This document shows, piece by piece, positions 21,330-35,012 of a DNA stretch of 64,000 nt. Source of the stretch: Papaver somniferum. Lineage: Eukaryota; Streptophyta; Magnoliopsida; Ranunculales; Papaveraceae. A program made the translations under genes and the position numbers. The notes below the pieces were generated by a model that worked only from the letters and a program-made list of their open reading frames with translations, was not told where the DNA came from and ran no database searches. Position 1 is the stretch's first letter. Every line of letters starts with the position of its first letter. The DNA lies in contig NC_039367.1 in assembly GCF_003573695.1 (NCBI RefSeq), forward strand, positions 32,388,442 to 32,452,441. Direction: 5' to 3'.

Positions 21330-21770
21330 ATTGAGCTGGACTTTTATTTATTTTTAAAATCCATATGTCATTGATAATTTTGTCACTAAAACTGACAAAG
21401 GGGATATTCTTAGAGTATCACTCGGTCAAACTCATAATTTTTTGGTATATCAAGCTTATCGTCAAATTTAGTTGATTAGAACTATATCTTGATTTATAGT
21501 CTACTATATTCAGTCTTGGACTAGAAATACAGCATGGTAGTTAAGTATAAAAATTCACAAATCGACCTTGAAGACTAAAGAACAATGGTGACATTTACGG
21601 GAGCTTCATCAAAAAAGGTATGTGAAGTCTGACTATCATATTTACTCATATTATCTACTGAGACAATGTCATATGACTTTAATATTATGATATATATTGC
21701 AAACAAGAAATCTTGAGTTCAAGCAAGTATTTGATAAAAATCTAATTTTAAATTCAAGTAGTGAAGAACT
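21330..21770 (+). mobile_element. 3' internal end, purine tract and LTR start of a related element
   Basis: AATCCATATGTCATTGATAA and ACTGACAAAGGGGATATT match the reverse of the internal 3' end of the larger element at 42520-42570. At 21418 the LTR begins (TTAGAGTATCACTCGGTCAAACTC, compare TTAGAGCACTGCTCGGTCGAACTC). The homology fades after about 21770. Confidence 0.65.
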
Positions 21771-21889
21771 TATTGCATAATAAGTTGGGAGCAATTTATT
21801 GTTCTACACCACACTGGGTATTAAGCTCATAGGAGTCGTCAAATTATTTCACGAATTGATTTATTCAGTACATGAACTTTGAACTTATG

Positions 21890-22960
21890 GAAAGGGAGAA
21901 GGTACCAAGTACACCACCAATTTTTTCGTTCGACAACCTGTATGCACAAAACCTAATACAATTACAATTACAACCAACTTAACGATCCTTGACAATATGT
22001 ATACAGAATTTTTATCTCCATCTCTTTTCAATCAGAAAGTTTAGAAAATGGAGTCCATGAACCTGATTGTTAAGAAGGGTACTTGGTAGATCTAAAAAGT
22101 TAATATACAAGATCAATCTAATCATATCCAAATATTTAGATCTGAATTCTGCCAAGTGTGAAACTTGTGAAACAAGTCTCGGAATTGATCTTAATTATAT
22201 AAACGTATCTACTAGGATTGATTATGTACTATTTGTGCAAAACATATTATAAAGATAACCAATATAATGCGAAAAGGTAAAAACACAAGGCACCAGAAAT
22301 TTTGTTAACGAGAAAACCGTAAAAGTAAAAAAAAAACGGGACCTCGTCCAGATTTGAACACCAAACTATATTAAGATACTACAGATACGATCATACTATC
22401 ATATTTCATACTTAAATATAGTTGAGACCGAATTTACCTTCTAAACGAAACAGTTACAGTCACGCTCCTTACGTCTCTTGAACCTCGCAAGACTCTATGC
22501 AATTGATTCCCTTAGTTGATGTCCTTTACATCCTAAGAGTAGCTTCAACCTAAGTGAATACAAGTTTGATAGCAATATTTGTCTAATATATAAGCCTAGT
22601 TTTACCATTAGATCAAAGATCAAGGCTTGGAAATCTGTTTCAATAAATAGATCTAGAAAACCTCATAAATCGGAACACTTACACTCATTTAGCTAAGACG
22701 CCTGGATTCTTAACCATATCTCAAGAATTACACTCATTTAGCTAAGACGCCTGGATTCTTAACCATATCTCAAGAATAATCATGGCCTAACCAATAAGAA
22801 CAATTTTCATATATTTATCTTGAGGAATCACAAAATCCGAGACGAAGATTGTGATTTATATCTATATTGCCTGAAAGACATTACGAAAAGCTTAATAACA
22901 AAACATCAAGATCAGATTACACACACTATCAATGTAAATATAGTTTATCTTTAAATCACA
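21890..22960 (-). mobile_element. LTR fragment, SIRE-like Copia family (second subfamily)
   Basis: Begins with GGTACCAAGTACACCACCAA (reverse of the LTR end) and includes AATTTTGTTAACGAGAAAACCG, GAACACCAAACTATATTAAG and the AAATCCGAGACGAAGATTGTG block. It breaks off before the U3 part. The same subfamily occurs at 35490-36056. Confidence 0.7.
22681..22778. repeat. 49-bp perfect tandem duplication
   Basis: The unit beginning ACACTCATTTAGCTAAGACG and ending CATATCTCAAGAAT is present at 22681-22729 and 22730-22778 with no difference seen except at the last base. It lies within the LTR fragment. Confidence 0.95.
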
Positions 22961-23199
22961 TAAAAGAATATACACAGTGGTCCGGGCACATGAATTGTGC
23001 ATAATGGTAGTTCTTGGAAAATATGCCTTACGAACTAGTAAGCATTTTGGTGTTCATTTAGACACCAAAGACTTTAATCATGATGCACATACACAAGTGT
23101 TTTGTTGATCATAGATGTCTTGGAGGTGTTTATGAGAGTCATATAAATTCTACACATATTTTAAAAAATAAGTCTTTGAGCGTTTGTTAAAAATCCACT

Positions 23200-23866
23200 G
23201 GGCCCGTTGCTGAAACAATTCGTGAATCGTCTAGCAGCTCATGAGTCTGGGTCTTACGGATCGTGAACCGAGTACGCCAACCTTTAAACGACTCGTGAAC
23301 TCAGGGTGCCACAGTTCATGAACCGGGTTTTCCAACCGTTGACCTTTCACCAAATTTCGATCACCAAGGTTCATGAATCGGGTTGATGAATTGTCTCATT
23401 TTGAACTTTAAGGTTCGCCAAACTTTTTGTATTTCAGAAACTCATATATCTATGATTTGTGAGATGGTTTTCCAACCTATCCTGAGTCGAAAATATAGTA
23501 GTTCTGAATATCTCTCTTTGATGTTTGAAACCTTCTCAAAATGATAAAATCATTGCTTCAGCAATTTTCAAATGATCCACAAAATTAATTTTTGAACAAT
23601 AAATTGTTCTGAACTAACATTTTTAAGGACCTATGAACATCCAAAATCTTATCTTGATCATCGTAATCCTTGTTAGAAATTTGGTTCGTGTATAGTTCAG
23701 GTACATACTGGGCTCTTGGATATTGCTTTTTGAGATCATCCAAGCAAACTTGTTTAAAAATCAGGTAAAAGGATCTTTATTGTTGATCTATACTTACTGA
23801 TTGTAACAAGTTAGTCCATACAGGTTTCCGAACTACAAAGTTGGTGGTGTACTTGGTATCCTCTCC
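23200..23866 (+). mobile_element. LTR-derived segment ending in a family LTR terminus
   Basis: AAGTTGGTGGTGTACTTGGTATC at about 23841-23863 is the plus-sense LTR end of the second subfamily, after TTAGTCCATACAGG. The 23200-23400 part carries several GTTCATGAACC-like and GTGAACC words that may be its U3 repeats. The left limit is uncertain. Confidence 0.45.
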
Positions 23867-24413
23867 TTTTCATCACGGACGGGGTGGGAAAGGTCGATAA
23901 GATTTTCTGAATAATCTCGTCATCTTTGAGTTTCTTTCCATAGAAGAATACAAGGATAATGTTTTGATCCTTCAAAACAAGAAGAATCTCGTTTTCATAG
24001 GAGATGTCATGCTAGCAAGCAAGATAATTGGAAAATAAAGTAATGCTAGCGGATTTGGGACCCAAGATACAACCACACTTGGTGAGATTTTTAAACCCCC
24101 TTCTTTAGTAATCAATTACCGGTCTTTTGGGCATATTTTTACCTTTTATATGCTAAAAGGGATGTATAAATTCCATCGGATATCCCAAGTAAAATCGGTG
24201 AATTATGGATCTTACACAATACAAAAATAATTTGGCATCTCTGACCCGATCAATTCTTGCATATCATGAATTCATATTAGCATATGTTACCTAGTTGTGA
24301 TAATTGGTGTAGTTTTTATAAGCATTCACTCTTTTTTGGATATGTCAAAAGTTTAAACCATAATGATTTTAAAATGATTTGTCTATATTTGTTGTATCAT
24401 CTAGTAAAATTTT
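23867..24413. other. Unassigned spacer
   Basis: AT-rich, no coding frame or repeat recognised. It ends at the target site AACTA (24414-24418) of the next element. Confidence 0.5.
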
Positions 24414-24694
24414 AACTATGTTAGAGCACTGCTCGGTCGAACTCTCATGTGTTGCTATCTCAAGCATGTTTTTCAATGTTAGTGATCAAAACTATAAGTC
24501 TTGATTTCTAGCCTACTTATAGATAAGTCTCGGACTAGGATAGAAAGTGTAGTTGAGCTCAAGACTCCATGGCGATCATCATACAAAGATGAAGAACTAC
24601 TCAAGGAACTGGTGAAACTTCATCGACTAAAAGGCATGTGGAGACTTGAACTTATCTATCACTCAAAAGTCTATCTACTCTATCTCCTATCTTG

Positions 24695-26772
24695 AGACAA
24701 AAGTCGTTTTGCTATATAGACTTTGATTATACAAATTTGCTATTTCGAGCCGAGTTTATCTAGCTTATCTATTTCTCGAAATATGTGTTGGTAAGCTTTC
24801 GCTTTGGCCAAGTTCATCTTTACTAGTGACGAAAGTCTTATTAAGTTTCAATTACTTGAAAATTTCTTTGACAAAAATAGTGTGTGAACAACAACTATAT
24901 AACATCCTCTATGAGTGTTTCAATGATTGAAATGAGAGTTTAGATTATATAACCATGGTTGGATATAAACATTGTGTGGTAACTCATACGTGTATAAGTC
25001 CTTATTACTTGAACCAAAGTATGCGTACTTTGTTGTTCTGGAAAACCGAAACTAGTGAACGCGTACCAAGTCTGCTTACTGTCGGAAGTTCACATTCCGT
25101 GAATTTCTGCTGGAGTTTGTGAATTGAAAACAAACTTATTATCGGTACTTAAGTCCGCGTACAAGTATGTGTACTTAAGTTGGTTATTTTCTAAAAACGC
25201 TATTCGTGAACTTAAACTTATATAAACTAAGGAATGTAATTTGAAAACCGTGGCTATAAAGTTCATGAATCTATTCGAGTGAATCAAATCATTTTTGCTT
25301 GATTGTGTCTTGTATACTTCTTTAAGATCTAAGCAATTGAACAACTCTCTAACTAGTTCATTTGAGTCATTTAAACTAGTTATGGTAAAGAAGAATATGG
25401 TTGATATGAAAGTGCTCATATGGCTAACCATTTGGTTAACTACTATTGAACCAACTAGATGTACATGTTTGGGTACGGTTACACAAACCTAAATAAACGT
25501 GCATTTCATTTGTGTGTAACAAGCTAAGTTTCGATCTAACGGTTGAAAGATATTAGCTTGAATCTAATCAGGTTTTTATCTAACGGTGAATATTGAATGC
25601 TTTGTTACTACGCTAACATTGATTGCAAACCCTAATTTGAAAGACTATATAAAGGAGACACTCGAGCAACTGGGAAACCTAATCCCCACACCTCCTGTGT
25701 GATACTAGTTTTATTATCTAGAGTCCATTCTCCTTTAACCTTAGGTTTCTACCGAGACCCTGTAGGTTAACGACTTGAAGACTTCATTGGGATTATGAAG
25801 CCAGACTGATACTACTTTTCTTGTAGTTGTATGATCTGATCTTGCTGTTTGTATCGTATTAAGCACAATCGTAAGATTGGCTTGAGATTGATTTCTACGA
25901 TAGGCAAGATATAAAAGAAGTCACAAACATCTTCGTCTCATCGTTTGTGATTCCACAACATCTTCTTTTGCTAGTCGATTAAGATTATTGTGAGGTGATT
26001 GATAATTCTAGGTTGTTCTTCGGGAATATAAGTCCTGATTATCAATTGGTTCCTGTTCACCTTGATTTATCAAAAGACGGAACTAAAAATCGTAGGTATT
26101 TCTGTGGGAGACAGATTTATCTATTACCGTAGAATTTTCTGTGTGATACAGATTTGTTTATTAAAGTGTTCGACTTTGGGTCGTAGCAACTCTTAGTTGT
26201 GGGTGAGATCAGCTAAGGGAATCAAGTGTGTAGTATCTTGATGGGATCAGAGACATAAGGAGCACAATTGTACCTTGGATCGATGTGAAATTGATTGGGG
26301 TTCAACTACAGTCCAGACCGAAGTTAGTTTATAGTAGGCTAGTGTCTGTAGTGGCTTAATACAGTGTGTGTTCAATCTGGACTACGTCCGGGGTTTTTCT
26401 GCATTTGCGGTTTCCTCGTTAACAAAACTTCTGGTGTCTGTGTTATTTATTTTCCACATTATATTTTGTTATATAATTGAAATATCACAGGTTTTGCGTT
26501 GAATCGATCAATTGGGAAATCCAACCTTTGGTTGTTGATTGAAATTGATTGATCCTTGAACATTGGTCTTTGATATCGTTCAAGTGATTTCTCTTGTATT
26601 CAATTAGACTCGCAGATTTCTATTTGGTTGAGTAAGTTTTGAATCGAGAAAGTGAGATATAACTCTTTGATATACTTTTGTAAAGATTGAGTCTGACTGT
26701 CTAGTTGATTCTCTTAAAAGTATATTGGAGTTAGTCCATACAGATTGCTAATCGAAATATTGGGTGTGGTTG
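24695..26772 (+). repeat. LTR array unit 1
   Basis: Length 2078. It is more diverged than units 2-4 and has several small insertions. The LTR promoter TATA is intact (TATATAAA, 25646-25653), with TAGGTTTCTACCGAGACC about 100 bases downstream. Confidence 0.92.
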
Positions 26773-28833
26773 ACACAAAAGTCGTTTTTCTATATAGACT
26801 TTGATTATACACATTTGCTATTTCGAGCCGAGTTTATCTCGCTTATCTATTTCTAGAAATATGTGTTGGTAAGCTTTCGCTTTGACCAAGTTCATCTTTA
26901 CTAGTGACAAAAGTCATATTAAGTTTCAATTACTTGAAAATTGCTTTGACGAAAAATAGTGTGTGAACAACAACTATATAACGTCCTCTAAGAATGTTTC
27001 AATGATTGAAATGAGAGTTTAGATTATATAACCATGGTTGGATATAAACATTGTGTGGTAACTCATACGGGTATAAGTCCTTATTCCTTGAACCAAAGTA
27101 TGCGTACTTTGATGCTCAAGAAAACCGGAACTATAGACCGCGTACCAAGTCCGCGTACTGTCGGAAGTTCACATCCCGTAAATATCTGTTGGAGCTTGTG
27201 AACTGAAAACAAACTTATTCCGGGTACTTAAGTCCGCGTACCAGTATGCGTACTTAAGTTGGTTATTCATGAACTTAAACTTATAAACTAAGGAATGCGA
27301 GTTTGCAAACAGTGGCTATAAAGTTCACGAATCGATTCGAGTGAATCAAATCGTTTTTGCTTCGATTGTGTCTTGTTTACTTTTATAAGATCTAAGCAAT
27401 TGAACAACTCTCTAACTAGTTCATTTGAGTCATTTGAACTAGTTATGGTAAAGAAGAATATGGTTGATATAAAAGTGCTCATATGGCTAACCATTTGGTT
27501 AACTACTGTTGAACCAACTAGATGTACATGCTTGGGTACGGTTGCACAAACCTAAATAAACGTTCATTTCATTTGTGTATAACAAGCTAAATTTCGATCT
27601 AGTGGTTGAAAGATATTAACTTGAATCTAATCAGGTTTGCATCTAATTGTGAATATTGAATGCTTTGTTACTAAGCTAAAATTGATTGCAAACCCTGATT
27701 TAAACACTATATAAAGGAGAACTCTAGCAACTTGGAAACCTAATCCCCACGCCTCCTGTGTGATACTAGTTGTATTAGCTAGAGTCGATTCTCCTTTAAC
27801 CTTAGGTTTCTACCGAGACCCTGTAGGTTAACGACTTGAAGACTTCATTAGGATTGTGAAGCCAAACCGATACTACTTTTCTTGTAGTTGTGTGACCTGA
27901 TCTTGTTGTTTCTATCATACTAAGTACAATCATAAGATTGGCTTGAGATTGATTTCTCCGATAGGCAAGATATAAAAGAAGTCACAAACATCTTCGTCTT
28001 ATCGTTTGTGATTCCACAATATCTTCTTTTGCTAGTCGATTAAGATTATTGTGAGGTGATTGATAATTCTAGGCTGTTCTTCGGGAATATAAGTCATGGT
28101 TATCAATTGGTTCCTGTTCACCTTGATTTTTAAAAAGACGAAACTAAAAATCGTAGGTATTTCTGTGGGAGACTGATTTATCTATTACCGTAGAATTTTA
28201 TGTGTGATACAGATTTGTTTATTAAAGTCTTCGACTTTGGGTCGTAGCAACTCTTAGTTGTGGGTGAGATCAGCTAAGGGAATCAAGTGCGTAGTATCTT
28301 GATGGGATCAGAGACATAAGGAGCACAATTGTACCTTGGATCGATGTGAAATTGATTGGGGTTCAACTACAGTCCATACCGAAGTTAGTTTATAGTAGGC
28401 TAGTGTCTGTAGTGGCTTAATACAGTGTGTGTTCAATCTGGACTACGTCCGGGGTTTTTCTGCATTTGCGGTTTCCTCGTTAACAAAACTTCTGGTGTCT
28501 GTGTTATTTATTTTCCACATCATATTTTGTTATATAATTGAAATATCACAGGTTTTGCGTTGAATCGATCAATTGGGAAATCCAACCTTTGGTTGTTGAT
28601 TGAAATTGATTGATCCTTGAACATTGGTCGTTGATATCATTCAAGTGATTTCTCTTGTATTCAATTAGACTCGCAGATTTCTATTTGGTTGAGTAAGTTT
28701 TGAATCGAGAAAGTGAGATATAACTCTTTGATATACTTTTATAAAGATTGAGTCCGACTGTCTAGTTGATTCTCTTAAAAGTATATTGGAGTTAGTCCAT
28801 ACAGATTGTTAATCGAAATATTGGGTGTGGTTG
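26773..28833 (+). repeat. LTR array unit 2
   Basis: Length 2061. TATATAAA is at 27708-27715. The junction base differs from the other units (TTGACACAAAAG for TTGAGACAAAAG). Confidence 0.93.
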
Positions 28834-30895
28834 AGACAAAAGTCGTTTTTCTATATAGACTTTGATTATACACATTTGCTATTTCGATCCGAGTTTATCT
28901 CGCTTATCTATTTCTAGAAATATGTGTTGGTAAGCTTTCTCTTTGACCAAGTTCATCTTTACTAGTGACAAAAGTCATATTAAGTTTCAATTACTTGAAA
29001 ATTGCTTTGACGAAAAAATAGTGTGTGAACAACAACTATATAACGTCCTCTAAGAATGTTTCAATGATTGAAATGAGAGTTTAGATTATATAACCATGGT
29101 TGGATATAAACATTGTGTGGTAACTCATACGGGTATAAGTCCTTATTCCTTGAACCAAAGTATGCGTACTTTGATGCTCAAGAAAACCGGAACTATAGAC
29201 CGCGTACCAAGTCCGCGTACTGTCGGAAGTTCACATCCCGTAAATATCTGCTGGAGCTTGTGAACTGAAAACAAACTTATTCCGGGTACTTAAGTCCGTG
29301 TACCAGTATGCGGACTTAAGTTTGTTATTCATGAACTCAAACTTATAAACTAAGGAATGCGAGTTTGCAAACCGTGGCTATAAAGTTCACGAATCGATTC
29401 TAGTGAATCAAATTGTTTTTGCTGCGATTGTGTCTTGTTTACTTTTATAAGATCTAAGCAATTGAACAACTCTATAACTAGTTCATTTGAGTCATTTGAA
29501 CTAGTTATGGTAAAGAAGAATATGGTTGATATAAAAGTGCTCATATGGCTAACCATTTGGTTAACTACTGTTGAACCAACCAGATGTACATGCTTGGGTA
29601 CGGTTGCACAAACCTAAATAAACGTTCATTTCATTTGTGTATAACAAGCTAAATTTCGATCTAGTGGTTGAAAGATATTAGCTTGAATCTAATCAGGTTT
29701 GCATCTAATTGTGAATATTGAGTCCTTTGTTACTAAGCTAAAATTGATTGCAAACCTTGATTTGAAACACCATATAAAGGAGAACTCTAGCAACTTGTAA
29801 ACCTAATCTCCACGCCTCCTGTGTGATACTAGTTGTATTAGCTAGAGTCGATTCTCCTTTAACCTTAGGTTTCTACCGAGACCCTGTAGGTTAACGACTT
29901 GAATACTTCATTAGGATTGTGAAGCCAAACCGATACTACTTTTCTTGTAGTTGTGTGACCTGATCTTGTTGTTTCTATCATTCTAAGTACAATCGTAAGG
30001 TTGGCTTGAGATTGATTTCTCCGATAGGAAAGATATAAAAGAAGTCAAAAACATCTTCGTCTCATCGTTTGTGATTCCACAATATCTTCTTTTGCTAGTC
30101 GATTAAGATTATTGTGAGGTGATTGATAATTCTAGGCTGTTCTTCGGGAATATAAGTCCTGGTTATCAATTAGTTCCTGTTCACCTTGATTTATAAAAAG
30201 ACGAAACTAAAAATCGTAGGTATTTCTGTGGGAGATTGATTTATCTATTACCATAGAATTTTATGTGTGATACAGATTTGTTTATTAAAGTCTTCGACTT
30301 TGGGTCGTAGCAACTCTTAGTTGTGGGTGAGATCAGCTAAGGGAATCAAGTGTGTAGTATCTTGATGGGATCAGAGACATAAGGAGCACAATTGTACCTT
30401 GGATCGATGTGAAATTGATTGGGGTTCAACTACAGTCCAGACCGAATTTAGTTTATAGTAGGCTAGTGTCTGTAGTGGCTTAATACAGTGTGTGTTCAAT
30501 CTGGACTACGTCCGGGTTTTTCTGCATTTGCGGTTTCCTCGTTAACAAAACTTCTGGTGTCTGTGTTATTTATTTTCCACATTATATTTTGTTATATAAT
30601 TGAAATATCACAGGTTTTGCGTTGAATCGATCAATTGGGAAATCCAACCTTTGGTTGTTGATTGAAATTGATTGATCCTTGAACATTGGTCTTTGATATC
30701 ATTCAAGTGATTTCTCTTGTATTCAATTAGACTCACAGATTTCTATTTGGTTGAGTAAGATTTGAATCGAGAAAGTGAGATATAACTCTTTGATATACTT
30801 TTGTAAAGATTGAGTCTGACTGTCTAGTTGATTTTCTTAAAAGTATATTGGAGTTAGTCCATACAGATTGCTAATCGAAATATTGGGTGTGGTTG
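28834..30895 (+). repeat. LTR array unit 3
   Basis: Length 2062. The TATA is altered to CATATAAA (about 29771-29778). Otherwise it is nearly the same as units 2 and 4. Confidence 0.93.
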
Positions 30896-32956
30896 AGACA
30901 AAAGTCGTTTTTCTATATAGACTTTGATTATACACATTTGCTATTTCGAGCCGAGTTTATCTCGCTTATCTATTTCTAGAAATATGTGTTGGTAAGCTTT
31001 CGCTTTGACCAAGTTCATCTTTACTAGTGACAAAAGTCATATTAAGTTTCAATTACTTGAAAATTGCTTTGACGAAAAATAGTGTGTGAACAACAACTAT
31101 ATAACGTCCTCTAAGAATGTTTCAATGATTGAAATGAGACTTTAGATTATATAACCATGGTTGGATATAAACATTGTGTGGTAACTCATACGGGTATAAG
31201 TCCTTATTCCTTGAACCAAAGTATGCGTACTTTGATGCTCAAGAAAACCGGAACTATAGACCGCGTACCAAGTCCGCGTACTGTCGGAAGTTCACATCCC
31301 GTAAATATCTGTTGGAGCTTGTGAACTGAAAACAAACTTATTCCGGGTACTTAAGTCCGCGTACCAGTATGCGTACTTAAGTTGGTTATTCATGAACTTA
31401 AACTTATAAACTAAGGAATGCGAGTTTGCAAACCGTGGCTATAAAGTTCACGAATCGATTCGAGTGAATCAAATCGTTTTTGCTTCGATTGTGTCTTGTT
31501 TACTTTTATAAGATCTAAGCAATTGAACAACTCTCTAACTAGTTCATTTGAGTCATTTGAACTAGTTATGGTAAAGAAGAATATGGTTGATATAAAAGTG
31601 CTCATATGGCTAACCATTTGGTTAACTACTGTTGAACCAACTAGATGTACATGCTTGGGTACGGTTGCACAAACCTAAATAAACGTTCATTTCATTTGTG
31701 TATAACAAGCTAAATTTCGATCTAGTGGTTGAAAGATATTAACTTGAATCTAATCAGGTTTGCATCTAATTGTGAATATTGAATGCTTTGTTACTAAGCT
31801 AAAATTGATTGCAAACCCTGATTTAAACACTATATAAAGGAGAACTCTAGCAACTTGGAAACCTAATCCCCACGCCTCCTGTGTGATACTAGTTGTATTA
31901 GCTAGAGTCGATTCTCCTTTAACCTTAGGTTTCTACCGAGACCCTGTAGGTTAACGACTTGAAGACTTCATTAGGATTGTGAAGCCAAACTGATACTACT
32001 TTTCTTGTAGTTGTGTGACCTGATCTTGTTGTTTCTATCATACTAAGTACAATCATAAGATTGGCTTGAGATTGATTTCTCCGATAGGCAAGATATAAAA
32101 GAAGTCACAAACATCTTCGTCTTATCGTTTGTGATTCCACAATATCTTCTTTTGCTAGTCGATTAAGATTATTGTGAGGTGATTGATAATTCTAGGCTGT
32201 TCTTCGGGAATATAAGTCCTGGTTATCAATTGGTTCACGTTCACCTTGATTTATCAAAGGACGGAACTAAAAATCGTAGGTATTTCGGTGGGAGACAGAT
32301 TTATCTATTACCGTAGAAATTTATGTGTGATACAGATTTGTTTATTATAGTCTTCGACTTTGGGTCGTAGCAACTCTTAGTTGTGGGTGAGATCAGCTAA
32401 GGGAATCAATTGCGTAGTATCTTGATGGGATCAGAGACATAAGGAGCACAATTGTACCTTGTATCGATGTGAAATTGATTGGGGTTCAACTACAGTGCAG
32501 ACCGAAGTTAGTTTGTAGTAGGCTAGTGTCTGTAGTGGCTTAATACAATGTGTGTTGAATCTGGACTACGTCCGGGGTTTTTCTGCATTTGCGGTTTCCT
32601 CGTTAACAAAACTTCTGGTGTTTGTGTTATTTATTTTCCACATTATATATTGTTATATTATTTAAATATTACAGGTTTTGCGTTGAATCGATCAATTAGG
32701 AAATCCAACCTTTGGTTGTTGATTGAAATTGATTGATCCTTGAACATTGGTCTTTGGTTTCGTTCAAGTGATTTCTCTTGTATTCAATTAGACTTGCAGA
32801 TTTCTTTTTGCTTGAGTAAGTTTTGAATCGAGAAAGTGTGATATAACTCTTTGATATACTTTTATAAAGATTGAGTCTGACTGTCTAGTTGATTCTCTTA
32901 AAAGTATATTGGAGTTAGTCCATACAGATTGCTAATCGAAATATTGGGTGTGGTTG
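30896..32956 (+). repeat. LTR array unit 4
   Basis: Length 2061. TATATAAA is at 31831-31838. Its first half is almost identical to unit 2; the second half has more private changes. Confidence 0.93.
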
Positions 32957-35012
32957 AGACAAAAGTCGTTTTTTTATATAGACTTTGATTATACACATTT
33001 GCTATTTCGAGCCGAGTTTATCTCGCTTATCTATTTCTATAAATATGTGTTGGTATGCTTTCGCTTAGACCAAGTTCATCTTTACTAGTGACAAAAGTCT
33101 TATTAAGTTTCAATTACTTGAAAATTTCTTTGACGAAAAATAATGTGTGAACAACAACCATATAACGTCCTCTAAGAATGTTTCAATGATTGAAATGAGA
33201 GTTTAGATTATATAACCATGGTTGGATATAAACATTGTGTGGTAACTCATACGGGTATAAGTCTTTATTCCTTGAACCAAAGTATGCGTACTTTGATGCT
33301 CAAGAAAACCGGAACTATAGACCGCGTACCAAGTCTGCGTACTGTCGGAAGTTCACATCCCGTAAATATCTGCTGGAGCTTGTGAACTGAAAACAAACTT
33401 ATTCCGGGTACTTAAGTCCGCGTACCAGTATGCGTACTTAAGTTGGTTATTCGTGAACTTAAACTTATAAACTAAGGAATGCGAGTTTGCAAACCGTGGC
33501 TATAAACTTCACGAATCGATTCGAGTGAATCAAATCGTTTTTGCTTCGATTGTGTCTTGTTTACTTTTATAAGATCTAAGCAATTGAACAACTCTCTAAC
33601 TAGTTCATTTGAGTCATTTGAACTAGTGATGGTAAAGAAGAATATGGTTGATATAAAAGTGCTCATATGGCTAACCATTTGGTTAACTACTGTTGAACCA
33701 ACTAGATGTACATGCTTGGGTACGGTTGCACAAACCTAAATAAACGTTCATTTCATTTGTGTATAACAAGCTAAATTTCGATCTAGTGGTTGAATGATAT
33801 TAGCTTGAATCTAATCAGGTTTGCATCTAATTGTGAATATTGAATGCTTTGTTACTAAGCTAAAATTGATTGCAAACCCTGATTTGAAACACTATATAAA
33901 GGAGAACTCGAGCAACTTGGAAACCTAATCCCCACGCCTCCTGTGTGATACTAGTTGTATTAGCTAGAGTCGATTCTCCTTTAACCTTAGGTTTCTACCG
34001 AGACCCCGTAGGTTAACGACTTGAAGACTTCATTAGGATTGTGAAGCCAAACCGATACTACTTTTCTTGTAGTTGTGTGACCTGATCTTGTTGTTTCTAT
34101 CATACTAAGTACAATCGTAAGATTGTCTTGAGATTGATTTCTCCGATAGGAAAGATATAAAAGAAGTCACAAACATCTTTGTCTCATCGTTTGTGATTCC
34201 GCAATATCTTCTTTCGCTAGTCGATTAAGATTATTGTGAGGTGATTGATAATTCTATGATGTTTTTCGGGAATATAAGTCATGGTTATCAATTGGTTCTT
34301 GTTCACCTTGATTTATCAAAAGACGGAACAAAAACTCGTAGGTATTTATGTGGGAGACAGATTTATTTATTACCCTAGAATTTTCTATATGATACATATT
34401 TGTTTATTAAAGTCTTCGACTTTGGTTCGTAGCAACTCTTAGTTGTGGATGAGATCATCTAAGGGAATCAAGTGCGTAGTATACCGCTGGGATCAGAGAC
34501 GTAAGGAGCGCAACTGTACCTTGGATCAGTGTGAGATTGATTGTGGTTTCAACTACAGTCTAGACCGAAGTTAGTTTGTAGTAGGCTAGTGTCTGTAGCG
34601 GCTTAATACAGTGTGTGTTCAATCTGGACTACGTCCCGGGGTTTTTCTGCATTTTCGGTCAAAACTTCTTGTGTCTGTGTTATTTCTTTTCCGCATTATA
34701 TTTTGTTATATAATTGAAATATCACAGGTTGTGCGTTGAATCGATCAATTGGGAAATTCAACCTTTGGTTGTTGATTGAAATTGATTGATCCTTGATCAT
34801 TGGTCTTTGGTACCTTTCAAGTGATTTCTCTTGTATTCAATTAGACTCGCAGATTTCTATTTGCTTGAGTAAGTATTGAATCGAGAAAGTGAGATGTAAC
34901 TCTTTGATATACTCTTATTAAGATTGAGTCTGATTGTCTATTTGATTCTCTTAAAAGTATATTGGAGTAGTTAGTCCATACAAATTGCTAATCGAAATAT
35001 TGGGTGTGGTTG
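32957..35012 (+). repeat. LTR array unit 5
   Basis: Length 2056. TATATAAA is at 33893-33900. The second half (after 34200) is the most diverged part of the array and leads into the true LTR terminus. Confidence 0.93.

Noticed and set aside
25090..33739. Small ORFs (60-68 codons) conserved in all five LTR array units on both strands
   Set aside because: Conservation is explained by copying of the repeat unit; there are no start context, domain or codon signals, and unit differences do not favour silent changes by eye.
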